Assembly: GCA_937892955.1 (NCBI GenBank)
Contig: CALBKH010000011.1
Span: 1-64,000 of the forward strand
DNA length: 64,000 bases
From: an uncultured Alphaproteobacteria bacterium
Lineage (GTDB): Bacteria > Pseudomonadota > Alphaproteobacteria > Rhizobiales > Ancalomicrobiaceae
Reading direction: 5' to 3'
Numbering within the stretch: the stretch's first letter is position 1; each line of letters opens with the position of its first letter. Both the position numbers and the translations under genes were made by a program. The notes beneath the pieces were generated by a model, which saw only the letters and a program-made list of their open reading frames with translations, searched no databases and was not told where the DNA came from. Of this stretch, positions 8,860-19,659 are shown piece by piece.

Positions 8860-9164
8860 GCTCCTCTCCTCCCTCGTTCCGCCGCGCGCCCCCTCGCCCG
8901 CCGGATCGTCGTTCGGCCTCGCGCCGCGGATGCTGCGATCCGGTCGACGCCGAGACCCTCCGGCGTCACTCGATCGCGCCGGTTCGGTGAACAATGTTAC
9001 AGCGAGATGACGTGACGTCGAAATCCCCGGTTCACGCGACCGACGGACACTGCCGCCGGCCCCCCGGCCCCGCCGGACGGGGAAGAAGTTACGTCGAGAG
9101 ATCCGACCGTCGACCGGGGCGTCCGACCCTTCGACAAACGGCGGCGGATCGCATGGAGGAAAAC
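8860..9164. other. Divergent control region between regulator and ABC importer
   Basis: 305 bases without a credible gene. Two similar direct elements, GTTACAGCGAGA (8996-9007) and GTTACGTCGAGA (9088-9099), match at 10 of 12 positions, and a TGACGTGACGTC palindromic stretch follows the first. They are candidate binding sites for the adjacent OmpR-type regulator. No clear -35/-10 pair was found. Confidence 0.35.
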
Positions 9165-10196
9165 ATGTCGCTCGCCACCCGCCGCACCGCTCTCGCCGCC
9201 ACCGCCCTCTTCGCCCTCGCCATGGGCTCGGCCACCGCGAAGGCCGAGGAACTGGTCGTCTATTGCGGCGTCCAGGAGGAATGGTGTCAGGCGATGATGA
9301 ACGCCTTCACCAAGGAGACCGGCATCCAGGTCGCCATGACGCGCAAGAGCGCCGGCGAGACCTATGCCCAGGTCAAGGCGGAAGGCTCCAACCCCAAGGG
9401 CGACGTGTGGTGGGGCGGCACCGGTGACGCCTTCCTGCAGGCCGCCGAAGACGGGCTCCTCGTCGAATACAAGTCGCCGAAGCTCTCCGAACTGCACCCG
9501 TGGGCGCAGCGCCAGGCGGCGGACGCGCAGTATCGCGCCGTCGGCATCTACGCCGGTGGCCTCGGCTTCGCCGTCAACACCGAGGTGCTGGCCAAGAAGA
9601 ACGTCAAGGAGCCGGCCTGCTGGGCCGATCTGGTGAAACCGGAGTTCAAGGGCGAGATCCAGATCGCCAACCCGAACTCCTCCGGCACCGCCTACGCCAC
9701 GCTGGCGACGCTGGTGCAGATCTTCGGCGAGAACCCGGCCTTCGACTTCATGAAGAAGATGCACGGCAACGTCTCGCAGTACACCAAGTCGGGCGCCGCC
9801 CCGGCGGTGGCCGCCGCCCGCGGCGAGACGGCGATCGGCATCGTCTTCATGCACGACGGCGTCACCCAGGGCGTCAACGGCTTCCCGGTCAAGGTGATCG
9901 CGCCGTGCGAGGGCACCGGCTACGAAGTCGGCTCGATGGGCATCATCAAGGGCGGCCCGAACCCGGAGACCGCCAAGAAATTCTATGAATTCGCCCTGAC
10001 TCCGAAGGCCCAGGAGACCGCCGACAAGTCGAAGAGCTATCAGGTGCAGGCCAACGTCGCCACGCCGCTGTCGCCCCACGCGCCGCGGCTGGAGAAGGTC
10101 AAGCTGATCGACTACGACTTCAAGAAGTTCGGCTCGGCGGCCGAGCGCAAGCGCCTGCTCGCGCGTTGGGACAACGAGATCGGCAGCCTGCGCTGA
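9165..10196 (+). CDS. Periplasmic substrate-binding protein, Fe3+/AfuA-type ABC importer
   Basis: 343 residues with an N-terminal Sec signal peptide (about 1-27, ending ATAKA-EE). The mature protein starts EELVVYCGVQEEW and continues like the FbpA/AfuA family 1 binding proteins (GVQEEWCQAMMNAFTKETGI, GDVWWGGTGDAF, NPNSSGTAY). The adjacent tyrosine pair that binds iron in FbpA is not apparent. That leaves ferric iron, a sugar phosphate (as for Actinobacillus AfuA) or a phosphonate as possible ligands. The ATG at 9165 follows GGAGGA. It is the first gene of a binding protein, permease and ATPase operon flanked by two-component genes. Confidence 0.82.
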   Translation: MSLATRRTALAATALFALAMGSATAKAEELVVYCGVQEEWCQAMMNAFTKETGIQVAMTRKSAGETYAQVKAEGSNPKGDVWWGGTGDAFLQAAEDGLLVEYKSPKLSELHPWAQRQAADAQYRAVGIYAGGLGFAVNTEVLAKKNVKEPACWADLVKPEFKGEIQIANPNSSGTAYATLATLVQIFGENPAFDFMKKMHGNVSQYTKSGAAPAVAAARGETAIGIVFMHDGVTQGVNGFPVKVIAPCEGTGYEVGSMGIIKGGPNPETAKKFYEFALTPKAQETADKSKSYQVQANVATPLSPHAPRLEKVKLIDYDFKKFGSAAERKRLLARWDNEIGSLR

Positions 10197-10216
10197 TCCG
10201 CGGACATCACCGTCGC

Positions 10217-10239
10217 GCCTCCCGGGTCCCCCGGGAGGC
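10217..10239 (+). terminator. Intercistronic hairpin after the binding-protein gene
   Basis: GCCTCCCGG (10217-10225) and CCGGGAGGC (10231-10239) form a 9-bp perfect stem with a 5-base loop, 20 bases after the stop codon. There is no T run. Such hairpins commonly protect the binding-protein message or attenuate transcription into the permease gene. Confidence 0.55.
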
Positions 10240-10275
10240 CTCTCTCCCCCTCGTGACGGGCTCGGAGACGGCGCC

Positions 10276-12456
10276 ATGTTCCGCTCTCATCTCCTGTGGC
10301 TGATCGTCGGCTGGATCGGCTGGGCGCTCGCGCCCTGGTACGGTTTCGCCTCGTCGCGGTCACGGCCGCTCCTCGGCGATTGGCCGCCCTCCGGCCTCCT
10401 CGCCGGGCTCGACGACGCGCCGTGGCTGCTGCCGCTCGGTCTGTTCCTGGCGTTGCCGATCCCCTTCGTCCTCACCCGCTCGCGCCACGTCGGTGCGGCG
10501 CTGATCGCCGCCGGCATCGGCGGTCTCGTCTGGATGATGGCGCAAGGCTCGGCGATCGGCTTGCGGGGCTGGTCGTGGCCGTTCCTGGCCAATCTCTTCG
10601 GCCCGCTCGCCCACGGTCAGGCCGGCATGGGCTTCGGCGCCGCCGCCACGGCGCTGGCCTTCCTGTTCTTCCTGACGCTCGGGCTGGCGGCGCGCGGCGC
10701 CATGAAGGGCGACCGCTTCACCACCGGGGCGATCGGCTTCCTGATCGCCTCGATCGCGCTCTTCGTGTTCTGGCCGGTGTCGACGGTCTTCTCCCAGGCG
10801 ATGCTGCCCGACGACGGACTCAGCGGCCCGATGGCGCTCGCCCATCGTCTCACCGCGCGGGACATCTGGTCGCTCGGCTGCGTCTTCGGCGACACCCGCT
10901 GCGGCGTGGTGTGGAATTCGGTGGTACTCGGCACGCTGTGCGGCGTCATCACCACGGTGCTCGGCCTCGCCTTCGCGCTCGTCGCCACCCGCACCAAGTT
11001 CCCCTACCAGCGTCTGCTGCGCCTCTTGTCGGTGCTGCCGATCATCACCCCGCCCTTCGTCATCGGCCTCGCGGTGATCCTGCTCTTCGGCCGCAACGGC
11101 ACGGTGACCCTGTTCCTCGCTGACAATTTCGGGCTGACCGCGACGCGCTGGATCTACGGTCTGCCGGGCATCCTGCTCACCCAGTCGCTGGCCTTCACGC
11201 CGATCGCCTTCCTGGTGCTGATCGGCGTCGTCCAGGGCATCGCTCCGTCGATGGAAGAAGCGGCGCAGACGCTGCGCGCCGGCCGCTGGCAGACGTTCCG
11301 GCGGGTGACCTGGCCGCTGATGCGGCCCGGCCTCGCCAACGCCTTCCTCGTCGGCTTCATCGAGAGCCTCGCCGATTTCGGCAATCCGCTGGTCATGGGC
11401 GGCGGCTACGAGGTGCTCTCGACCAAGATCTTCTACGCCGTGGTCGGCGCCCAGAACGATCCCGGCCGCGCCGCGGCGCTCGGCATCGTGCTCCTGGCGC
11501 TGTGCGTCGGCGCCTTCCTGGTCCAGCACCGTTGGGTCGGCACGGCCTCCTACACCACCGTCGGCGGCAAGGGCTTCGCCGGCACGCCGGCCGAACTGCC
11601 GGTGTGGTTGAAGCGGGCGGTCTACGCCACGGCGCTGCCCTGGGCCGCCTTCACCTTCCTGCTCTACGGGCTCATCCTCTACGGCGGCTTCGTCGAGAAC
11701 TGGGGCCGCAACAACGCCTTCACGCTGCGCCACTACATCACCGACTTCGGCCTCGAATGGGGCAAGCACGGGCTGGTGTGGACCGGGCGGGCGTGGAACT
11801 CGCTCTTCACCACCCTCGAGGTCTCGGCGGTCGCGGCGCCGCTCACCGCGGCGATGGGCCTGCTCACCGCCTATCTGCTGGTGCGCCAGCGCTTCGCCGG
11901 CCGCGCCGCCTTCGAGTTCATGACGATGCTGAGCTTCGCCATCCCCGGTACGGTCATCGGCGTCGCCTACATCCTCGCCTTCAACCAGCCGCCGGTGGAA
12001 CTGACGGGCACCGCGGCGATCCTCGTCGTCTGCTTCGTCTTCCGCAACATGCCGGTCGCCATCCGCGCCGGCGTCGCCTCGATGAGCCAGCTCGACCGCA
12101 ACCTCGACGAATGTGCCCTGACGCTCGGCGCCAACAGCGCCCAGACCATCCGCCGGGTGATCCTGCCGCTGCTCAGGCCGGCGATCGTCGCGGCGCTGGT
12201 CTACTCCTTCGTCCGCGCCATCACCTCGGTCAGCGCCGTCATCTTCCTCGTCTCGGCCCGCCACGACATGGCGACGTCCTACATCGTCGGGCGCGTCGAG
12301 ATCGGCGACTTCGGCCTCGCCATCGCCTACTCTTCGGTGCTCGTCGTGCTGATGGGCCTCGCCATCATCGTCATCCAGTGGGCGGTCGGCGAACGGCGCA
12401 TCGCCCGGCCGACGAGCCACACTCCAACCGCACGTCCTCGGGAGGTCGCCGCATGA
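10276..12456 (+). CDS. Fused double permease of Fe3+/AfuB-type ABC importer
   Basis: 726 residues, an inner-membrane protein with well over ten predicted transmembrane segments. Two BPD_transp_1 modules are fused in one chain. Each has an EAA loop that contacts the ATPase: EEAAQTLRAGRWQTFRRVTW near residue 335 and LDECALTLGANSAQTIRRV near residue 615. The N-terminal 170 residues form an extra hydrophobic region seen in AfuB/FbpB-type permeases. The ATG at 10276 follows a GGAG. Its stop overlaps the ATPase start (ATGA). The fused architecture supports the ferric/sugar-phosphate transporter family, but the substrate is not defined. Confidence 0.85.
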   Translation: MFRSHLLWLIVGWIGWALAPWYGFASSRSRPLLGDWPPSGLLAGLDDAPWLLPLGLFLALPIPFVLTRSRHVGAALIAAGIGGLVWMMAQGSAIGLRGWSWPFLANLFGPLAHGQAGMGFGAAATALAFLFFLTLGLAARGAMKGDRFTTGAIGFLIASIALFVFWPVSTVFSQAMLPDDGLSGPMALAHRLTARDIWSLGCVFGDTRCGVVWNSVVLGTLCGVITTVLGLAFALVATRTKFPYQRLLRLLSVLPIITPPFVIGLAVILLFGRNGTVTLFLADNFGLTATRWIYGLPGILLTQSLAFTPIAFLVLIGVVQGIAPSMEEAAQTLRAGRWQTFRRVTWPLMRPGLANAFLVGFIESLADFGNPLVMGGGYEVLSTKIFYAVVGAQNDPGRAAALGIVLLALCVGAFLVQHRWVGTASYTTVGGKGFAGTPAELPVWLKRAVYATALPWAAFTFLLYGLILYGGFVENWGRNNAFTLRHYITDFGLEWGKHGLVWTGRAWNSLFTTLEVSAVAAPLTAAMGLLTAYLLVRQRFAGRAAFEFMTMLSFAIPGTVIGVAYILAFNQPPVELTGTAAILVVCFVFRNMPVAIRAGVASMSQLDRNLDECALTLGANSAQTIRRVILPLLRPAIVAALVYSFVRAITSVSAVIFLVSARHDMATSYIVGRVEIGDFGLAIAYSSVLVVLMGLAIIVIQWAVGERRIARPTSHTPTARPREVAA

Positions 12457-13529
12457 TCGGATCCGGCAAGAAGGTCGGCGGTGTCGAGTTCCGCTCGGTG
12501 AGCCGCCGCTACGGGACGGTGGCCGCCGTCGACGACATCTCGTTCAAGGTCGAGCCGGGGACGCTCGTCACCCTGCTCGGGCCGTCGGGCTGCGGCAAGA
12601 CGACGACGCTACGGATGATCGCCGGCCTCGAGGCGCCGACCGAGGGCACCATCCTCATCGGCGGCCGCGACGTGACGCTGCTGCCGGCGACCGACCGCGA
12701 CGTCACCATGGTGTTCCAGAGCTACGCGCTCTTCCCCCACATGAACGTCCTCGACAACGTCGCCTTCGGCCTCGAGGTCTCCGGCGTGCCCAAGGCACAA
12801 CGCGAGGCGCAGGCGATGGAGGGCCTCGCCATGGTCGGCCTCGACGGCTTCGAGAACCGCCTGCCGAGCGAGCTCTCGGGCGGCCAGCAGCAACGCGTCG
12901 CCGTCGCTCGTGCTCTGGTGCTGGAACCCGAGGTGCTGCTGTTCGACGAGCCGCTCTCCAACCTCGACGCCAAGCTGCGCCGCAAGATGCGCGACGACAT
13001 CCGCGAATTGCAGCTGAAGCTGGGACTGACCTCGGTCTACGTCACCCACGATCAGGAGGAGGCGCTCGCCGTCTCGGACCGGATCATCGTCATGAACCGT
13101 GCGGTGATCGCCCAGGAAGGCACGCCGGCCGATCTCTATCGCCGGCCGAACTCCCGCTTCGTCGCCGACTTCATGGGCATCTCCAACCTCCTCGACGGCA
13201 CCATCGTCCGCCGCGCCGAAGGCCGCGCCACAGTCACCTTCGGCGAGGCGACGGTCGAACTCCCCGACCCCGGCAGCCGCGGCGACGCGGTCACCGTCGG
13301 CGTCCGGCCGCAGGCGATCCGGCTGACCGCCGAGGGTGGCCCCGCGTCGCTTCCGGTGACGGTGCGCAAGGCCACCTACCTCGGCTCCCACCTCGAATAC
13401 GTCCTCGACAGTTCGGTCGGCGAGCTCTTCGTCGTCGATCCGACCTCCGAGACGCCGGTGCCGCCGGGGACGAGCGCCTTCGCCACCTTCCGCGAGGACG
13501 GCGTGGCGCTGGTGCCGCGCGGCGACTAG
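12453..13529 (+). CDS. ATPase of Fe3+/AfuC-type ABC importer
   Basis: 358 residues. Walker A GPSGCGKTTT, Q-loop QSYALFPHMNV, signature LSGGQQQRVAVARAL, Walker B VLLFDEPLSNLDAKL and the switch His in VYVTHDQEEALAVSD are all intact. The C-terminal third is a TOBE-type domain (about 275-358). It starts at the ATG at 12453, overlapping the permease stop by 4 bases, and powers the importer described above. A GC-rich hairpin follows the gene. Substrate as for the binding protein: iron or an organophosphate. Confidence 0.88.
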   Translation: MIGSGKKVGGVEFRSVSRRYGTVAAVDDISFKVEPGTLVTLLGPSGCGKTTTLRMIAGLEAPTEGTILIGGRDVTLLPATDRDVTMVFQSYALFPHMNVLDNVAFGLEVSGVPKAQREAQAMEGLAMVGLDGFENRLPSELSGGQQQRVAVARALVLEPEVLLFDEPLSNLDAKLRRKMRDDIRELQLKLGLTSVYVTHDQEEALAVSDRIIVMNRAVIAQEGTPADLYRRPNSRFVADFMGISNLLDGTIVRRAEGRATVTFGEATVELPDPGSRGDAVTVGVRPQAIRLTAEGGPASLPVTVRKATYLGSHLEYVLDSSVGELFVVDPTSETPVPPGTSAFATFREDGVALVPRGD

Positions 13530-13539
13530 GATCGACCCC

Positions 13540-13562
13540 GGCGGGACGCGCGTCGTCCCGCC
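13540..13562 (+). terminator. Hairpin between ABC ATPase and kinase gene
   Basis: GGCGGGAC (13540-13547) and GTCCCGCC (13555-13562) make an 8-bp perfect stem with a 7-base loop, 10 bases past the ATPase stop. There is no T tract, so termination may be partial and the downstream kinase could still be cotranscribed. Confidence 0.45.
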
Positions 13563-13584
13563 GCGGAGGCGACAGCGGACGGGC

Positions 13585-15546
<1,962 letters not shown>

Positions 15547-15574
15547 ATTCGTCCGTTCCCGGACACGGCACGGC

Positions 15575-15740
15575 CCCCTCCTCCCCTTGCGGGAGGAGGT
15601 GCCCGAAGCGCGGATGAAGGAACGCGCGCGTGAGCGCGCCAGAGGAAGAACCCGAGAATTTCTGCCGTTTCGAAAGGCCCATCCCCCTCATCCGACCCTA
15701 CGGGCCACCTTCTCCCGCAAGGGGAGAAGGGAAGGTGCGA
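15575..15740. repeat. Long inverted repeat of the rhizobial dispersed type
   Basis: The left arm begins near 15578 (CTCCTCCCCTTGCGGGAGGA, then GTGCCCGAAGCGCGGATGA). The right arm around 15688-15738 is its reverse complement with a few changes (CTCATCCGACCCTACGGGCC, then ACCTTCTCCCGCAAGGGGAG). Each arm also contains its own small palindrome, CTCCCCTTGCGGGAG. This element is common between convergent genes in Hyphomicrobiales. Here it separates the convergent kinase and epimerase genes and could end both transcripts. Nothing else is seen in the 15547-15780 gap. Confidence 0.7.
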
Positions 15741-15780
15741 CCCGCGGAACGCATCGGACAGCCGGGGCTCCGGCTCCCGG

Positions 15781-17046
15781 TCACAATCGGATGCCGACGG
15801 TCGCCAGTCCGCGGGTGACGGAACCGCTCGTCGGCAGGAGCGGGATCAGGCAGGCCTGGAGCGAGTGGTACATGTCGGGCTTGCCGAAGAACGGGAAGGT
15901 GTTCGGCTTCAGATCGTCGTCGATCTGCGGGAACCAGCCCCCCTTTTCGGGATCGATGAACCGGGCGGCGGTGAAACCCCAGATCCGGCGATACCAGCTC
16001 TCGTGATAGGCGTCGCCGTCGATGGCGCCGAGGAAGGCGGCGGCGGCGATCCCCTCACAACAGGGCCACCAGTAGCGATCGCGGATGCGCGGGCTCCCGT
16101 CCCAATCGAGGGTGTAGTAGAAGCCGCCCTTCTCGGCGTCCCAGCCGTCGGCGACGGTGCGGCGGAAGAGCCGCCGCGCCGCTTCCGCCGTCCAGTCGTC
16201 CGGTCGGCCCTTCAGCTCCCACAGCTGCAGCAGCAGTCGCGTCCATTCGAGTCCGTGGCCGGGCGTCGTGCCGTAGGGGCGGAACATCGGATCGCCGTCG
16301 TAATCGCGATCGAACGCCCAGGTCTCGTCGAAATGCTCGGCGACGTGCCAGCCGGCGGCCTCGGCGTTGCGATGAACGATCCGCTCGGCGATGCGCTCGG
16401 CCATCACCAGGAAGTCGCGTTCGCCGGTCGCCTCGTAGGCCGCCATCGCTGCTTCGGTCAGATGCATGTTGGAGTTCTGGCCGCGATAGCCGCCCATCGG
16501 CGTCCAGTCGCGGCCGAACTCCTCGGCGACCGCCCCTTTCGCCTCCTCCCAGAAGCGCTCGTAGAGGACCATGGCGACGTCCTCGAGCAGCCTGTCGGCA
16601 TCCGGATGACCGATCACCTTGGCGCTCGCCGCCGCGAGCAGCACGTGGGCGTGGCCATAGGCCTGTTTGGTGTCGTTCGTCGGTCCGTCGGCGCCGATCG
16701 CCCACATGTAGCCGCCGTGCGCGGGATCGCGATGGCCGTTCCACAGGAAGTCCATGCCGTGGTCGACGAGGTCCTCGGCCCCCGGGCGCCCCATGAGATG
16801 AGCGATGGCGAAGCCGTGGACGGCGCGCGCCGTCAGGTGCAGGGCGCGGGTCGGTACCCCGCCGAGGAAGCACTCGGCCTCGAGCGGCCGCCCGACCGCG
16901 TCGAGTTCGAAGAAGCCGCCGGCGGGATCGCGGGCGTGGCGCTCGAAGAACGAGAGGATGCGGCCGGCCTCCTCGAGGAGCCACAGCCGATGGCTGGTCA
17001 TCTCGGCCCAGCGATGGAACGGTCGTTCGAGCACGAGGTTCGTCAT
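15781..17046 (-). CDS. AGE-family sugar 2-epimerase/isomerase
   Basis: 421 residues of the N-acylglucosamine 2-epimerase (alpha6/alpha6 barrel) family. The family includes GlcNAc epimerases, mannose isomerase and YihS-type aldose-ketose isomerases. Visible signatures are RALHLTARAVHGFAIAH, NSNMHLTEAAMAAYEATG, PGHGLEWTRLLLQL and WWPCCEGIAAAAFLG, which match barrel helices carrying the catalytic His residues. The C-terminal half keeps GGWFPQIDDD. I chose the ATG at 17046 because AGGAGG precedes it; the open frame continues to 17202 through a tandem repeat and is not credible there. Alternatives are a mannose/lyxose isomerase or cellobiose epimerase. Neighbours do not settle the substrate. Confidence 0.8.
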   Translation of the reverse strand: MTNLVLERPFHRWAEMTSHRLWLLEEAGRILSFFERHARDPAGGFFELDAVGRPLEAECFLGGVPTRALHLTARAVHGFAIAHLMGRPGAEDLVDHGMDFLWNGHRDPAHGGYMWAIGADGPTNDTKQAYGHAHVLLAAASAKVIGHPDADRLLEDVAMVLYERFWEEAKGAVAEEFGRDWTPMGGYRGQNSNMHLTEAAMAAYEATGERDFLVMAERIAERIVHRNAEAAGWHVAEHFDETWAFDRDYDGDPMFRPYGTTPGHGLEWTRLLLQLWELKGRPDDWTAEAARRLFRRTVADGWDAEKGGFYYTLDWDGSPRIRDRYWWPCCEGIAAAAFLGAIDGDAYHESWYRRIWGFTAARFIDPEKGGWFPQIDDDLKPNTFPFFGKPDMYHSLQACLIPLLPTSGSVTRGLATVGIRL

Positions 17047-17123
17047 CGTCCGCCTCCTGTGCCTGCGTGGCGACAGGATACGCCACCGTCGTCGCGCGGG
17101 TCGAGGGCGCGGAAGCCCGGCCC

Positions 17124-17159
17124 GTCGGTTCGTCGGTTCGTCGGTTCGTCGGTTCGTCG
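17124..17159. repeat. Octanucleotide tandem repeat (GTCGGTTC x4.5)
   Basis: Four and a half perfect copies of GTCGGTTC lie in the divergent gap between the epimerase (start 17046) and the AEC transporter (start 17274). Being a perfect 8-base repeat it is prone to slippage. It lies about 80 bases upstream of the epimerase start, so copy number could affect promoter spacing. Confidence 0.85.
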
Positions 17160-17273
17160 CACCGGAATCGGCTCGGCGCGCGGAGCAAGATCGTGATGTC
17201 ATTCGCCACGGCGACGGCGCATGCTTCGCCGCCGCCGCCCGCTTCCCTGGATTCGTCGGATGGATGAACCCGC

Positions 17274-18224
17274 ATGATCGCCGTCCTCGGCATCACCACG
17301 CCGATCTTCCTGCTGATCCTGCTCGGCTACGCCGCCACCCGCTTCCGGGTGATCGGACCGGACGACGTCCGCTCGCTCGGCACCTTCGTGGTGCGCTTCG
17401 CCCTGCCGGCGCTGATCGTCCATGCGCTCTCCACACGGCCCTTGCGCGAGGTGATCGACGTCCGTTTTCTCCTCGTCTACGCCGCCGCCTCGCTGGTGGT
17501 CTTCGGTTTCGTCTACGCCGTGGCGCGCTTCGGGCTGAAGCGCGGCCCGGCGGCGAGCGCCGTCCACGCCCTCGGCGCGGCGTCGCCCAACAGCGGCTTC
17601 GTCGGCTTCCCCGTCGCCTCGTTGGTGGTCGGCCCGACGACGGCGGCGACGGCGCTCGCCCTCGCCATGACGGTGGAGAACGTCGTCACCATCCCGCTCG
17701 CCCTGGCGGTGGCGGAATCGGAGGCGCACGCCGGGACGCCGATCGCCCGGGTCGCCGCACTCGTCGCGGGACGGCTGGCGAAGAACCCGATGATCCTGGC
17801 GATCGTCGTCGGCATGATCGTGTCGGCGAGCGGCGTCGGCCTGCCGGCGGTGTTGGCCAAGCCGATCGGCATGTTGGCGGCGGCGTCGGGCGCCACGGCG
17901 CTCTTCGTCATCGGCGGCGCGCTCGCCGGCGGCGGTGTCGGCGACGTGGCGAAGGAAGCGCTGCTGCCGGTCTCGGCCAAATTGCTTCTCCACCCGCTCG
18001 TCACCTTGGGCGGGCTCGCCGTCCTGCCGCTCGCGTCGGCGGACCTGCGCCTGTCGCTGCTGGTCATCACCGCCTCGCCGATGCTGACGATCTACGCCCT
18101 CCTCGGCCGGCCCTACGGGCGCGAGCGCATCTGCGCCGCCGCCCTGGTGATGGCGACGGTGGCGTCGTTCTTCTCGCTCTCGGCGCTGTTGTGGTTCACC
18201 GGCGCGACCGCCGTGACGCATTGA
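17274..18224 (+). CDS. AEC (auxin efflux carrier) family transporter
   Basis: 316 residues with about ten hydrophobic segments, the normal size for bacterial AEC permeases (MdcF/YfdV type), which move small carboxylates such as malonate or malate. The N-terminus VLGITTPIFLLILLGYAATR is characteristic. The internal motifs SPNSGFVGFPV and LAKNPMILAIVVGMIVS occur at the crossover points of the two inverted repeats. The ATG at 17274 has only a weak ribosome site (GGATGG 12 bases upstream). It ends 22 bases from the convergent sensor kinase. The substrate cannot be told from the sequence. Confidence 0.85.
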   Translation: MIAVLGITTPIFLLILLGYAATRFRVIGPDDVRSLGTFVVRFALPALIVHALSTRPLREVIDVRFLLVYAAASLVVFGFVYAVARFGLKRGPAASAVHALGAASPNSGFVGFPVASLVVGPTTAATALALAMTVENVVTIPLALAVAESEAHAGTPIARVAALVAGRLAKNPMILAIVVGMIVSASGVGLPAVLAKPIGMLAAASGATALFVIGGALAGGGVGDVAKEALLPVSAKLLLHPLVTLGGLAVLPLASADLRLSLLVITASPMLTIYALLGRPYGRERICAAALVMATVASFFSLSALLWFTGATAVTH

Positions 18225-18246
18225 CGAGGCCCAACCAGGAGCCGCG

Positions 18247-19659
18247 TCAGCCGCGCCGCAGCACCGCCTCGATCGGCCCGAAACTGGCGCGACAGCCGCC
18301 GAGCGGCGAGCGATCGAGATCGAGCCGCATGCCGTATTCGGCGAGCACGTCGGACACGATCGACAGGCCGAGGCCCGCGCCTTCCGCCGTGACGTCCTCG
18401 CTGTGTCCACGGGTCAGGAGATCCGGAACCCGTTCCGGCGCGATCCCCGGCCCGTCGTCGTCGACGACGATGCGCAGCTCCGCGTCGATGCGCTCGGCGC
18501 TCACCCGCACCGTGGTGCGCGCCACCTTGCGGGCGTTGTCGAGCAGATTGCCGACCACTTCGCCGAAGTCGTCGGCATCCATGCGCGGCTTCAGCTCTTC
18601 GGCCAGATCGTTCAGCCACAGCAGATCGCCGCCGCGCGGCGCCCGTGACAGGAGCGCGATCAACCGATCGACGGTGGCGCGCGCGTCGGTCAGCGTCCCG
18701 CCGCCGGCGGCGGCGCCGTGGGTCCGGGCGCGCGACAACTCGCGTTCGACATGGGCACGCATCGCTTCGATCTGCTGGCGCAGGAGATCGGCGCTGTCGG
18801 TGTCGCCGGCGTCGCGACGGCGGCGTTCCAGGCCCTGCAGGATGGTCAGCGGCGTCTTGAAGCCGTGCGCCAGATCGCCGGCCCGCGCCCGCGCCCGCCG
18901 AACCAGATCTTCCTGCCGCCCGAGCAGGGCGTTGAGGTCTTCGGCGAGCGGCGCCACCTCCTCGGGGAAGGCGCCCTCGAGGCGCCGCGCGGTCCCCGCA
19001 TGCACGGCGGCCAGCCGACGGCGGAGGAGCCCGAGCGGGGCGAAGCCGAACGACGCCTGCACCGCGGCGCCGCCGAACAGCAGGAGGCCGATCAGCCCGA
19101 GGGCGCTGGTCAGGTCGCTGCCGAACTTCGCCCGCAGTTCCTGCATGTCGCGGGTGTCGAGCGCGACGGCGAGTGTGAACCCGCGTTCGCCTTCGCTCCC
19201 GGTGAGCGTCACCGGACGACGCAGGACGTAGACGATCTGACCCTCCGGTCCGTGCTCCTCGCGGGCCAGGCCGCGCGGCGACAGATGCGTCGGCAGGTCG
19301 GCGACGAGATCCTGGTCCCACAGCGAACGCGACCTGAGGACCGCCTCTCCGTTCTCTTCGATCCGCCAATAGGCGCCGGCGAAGGGGGTGTGGAACCGCC
19401 GATCCGACATTTCGCGGACCACCGACGGCTTCGTTCCGTCGGTGAGGGCGAAGGCGGAGGCCAGTTCGTTCCAATAGACGTCGAGATCCTGTTCCAGCGT
19501 CTGCTCGATCGAATTCTCGAACATGTCGGAGAGCGCGAAGCCGCCGATGGTCAGGGTCGCCACCAGGGTCGCCGCGGCGATCGCCAGCACGCGCAGGCGC
19601 AGCGACCAGCTGCGACCCGTGTCCCCACCGGGCGCGTCAGGCGGCGATGACGTAGCCAT
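18247..19659 (-). CDS. Sensor histidine kinase, PhoQ-like
   Basis: 470 residues. Membrane segments at about 20-43 and 185-205 flank a periplasmic sensor domain of about 140 residues. The dimerisation domain has His265 in DLAHGFKTPLTIL, the variant H box (HxxKTPL) seen in PhoQ-type kinases. The ATPase domain has GNLLDNARKV (N box), VDDDGPGIAPE and GAGLGLSIVSDVL (G boxes). The start overlaps the response-regulator gene by 23 bases, so the two are translationally coupled. With the PepSY protein upstream it forms a three-gene leftward operon. Confidence 0.88.
   Translation of the reverse strand: MATSSPPDAPGGDTGRSWSLRLRVLAIAAATLVATLTIGGFALSDMFENSIEQTLEQDLDVYWNELASAFALTDGTKPSVVREMSDRRFHTPFAGAYWRIEENGEAVLRSRSLWDQDLVADLPTHLSPRGLAREEHGPEGQIVYVLRRPVTLTGSEGERGFTLAVALDTRDMQELRAKFGSDLTSALGLIGLLLFGGAAVQASFGFAPLGLLRRRLAAVHAGTARRLEGAFPEEVAPLAEDLNALLGRQEDLVRRARARAGDLAHGFKTPLTILQGLERRRRDAGDTDSADLLRQQIEAMRAHVERELSRARTHGAAAGGGTLTDARATVDRLIALLSRAPRGGDLLWLNDLAEELKPRMDADDFGEVVGNLLDNARKVARTTVRVSAERIDAELRIVVDDDGPGIAPERVPDLLTRGHSEDVTAEGAGLGLSIVSDVLAEYGMRLDLDRSPLGGCRASFGPIEAVLRRG

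Noticed and set aside
17124..17159. CRISPR array
   Set aside because: The repeat unit is only 8 bases and has no spacers, so it is a simple tandem repeat.
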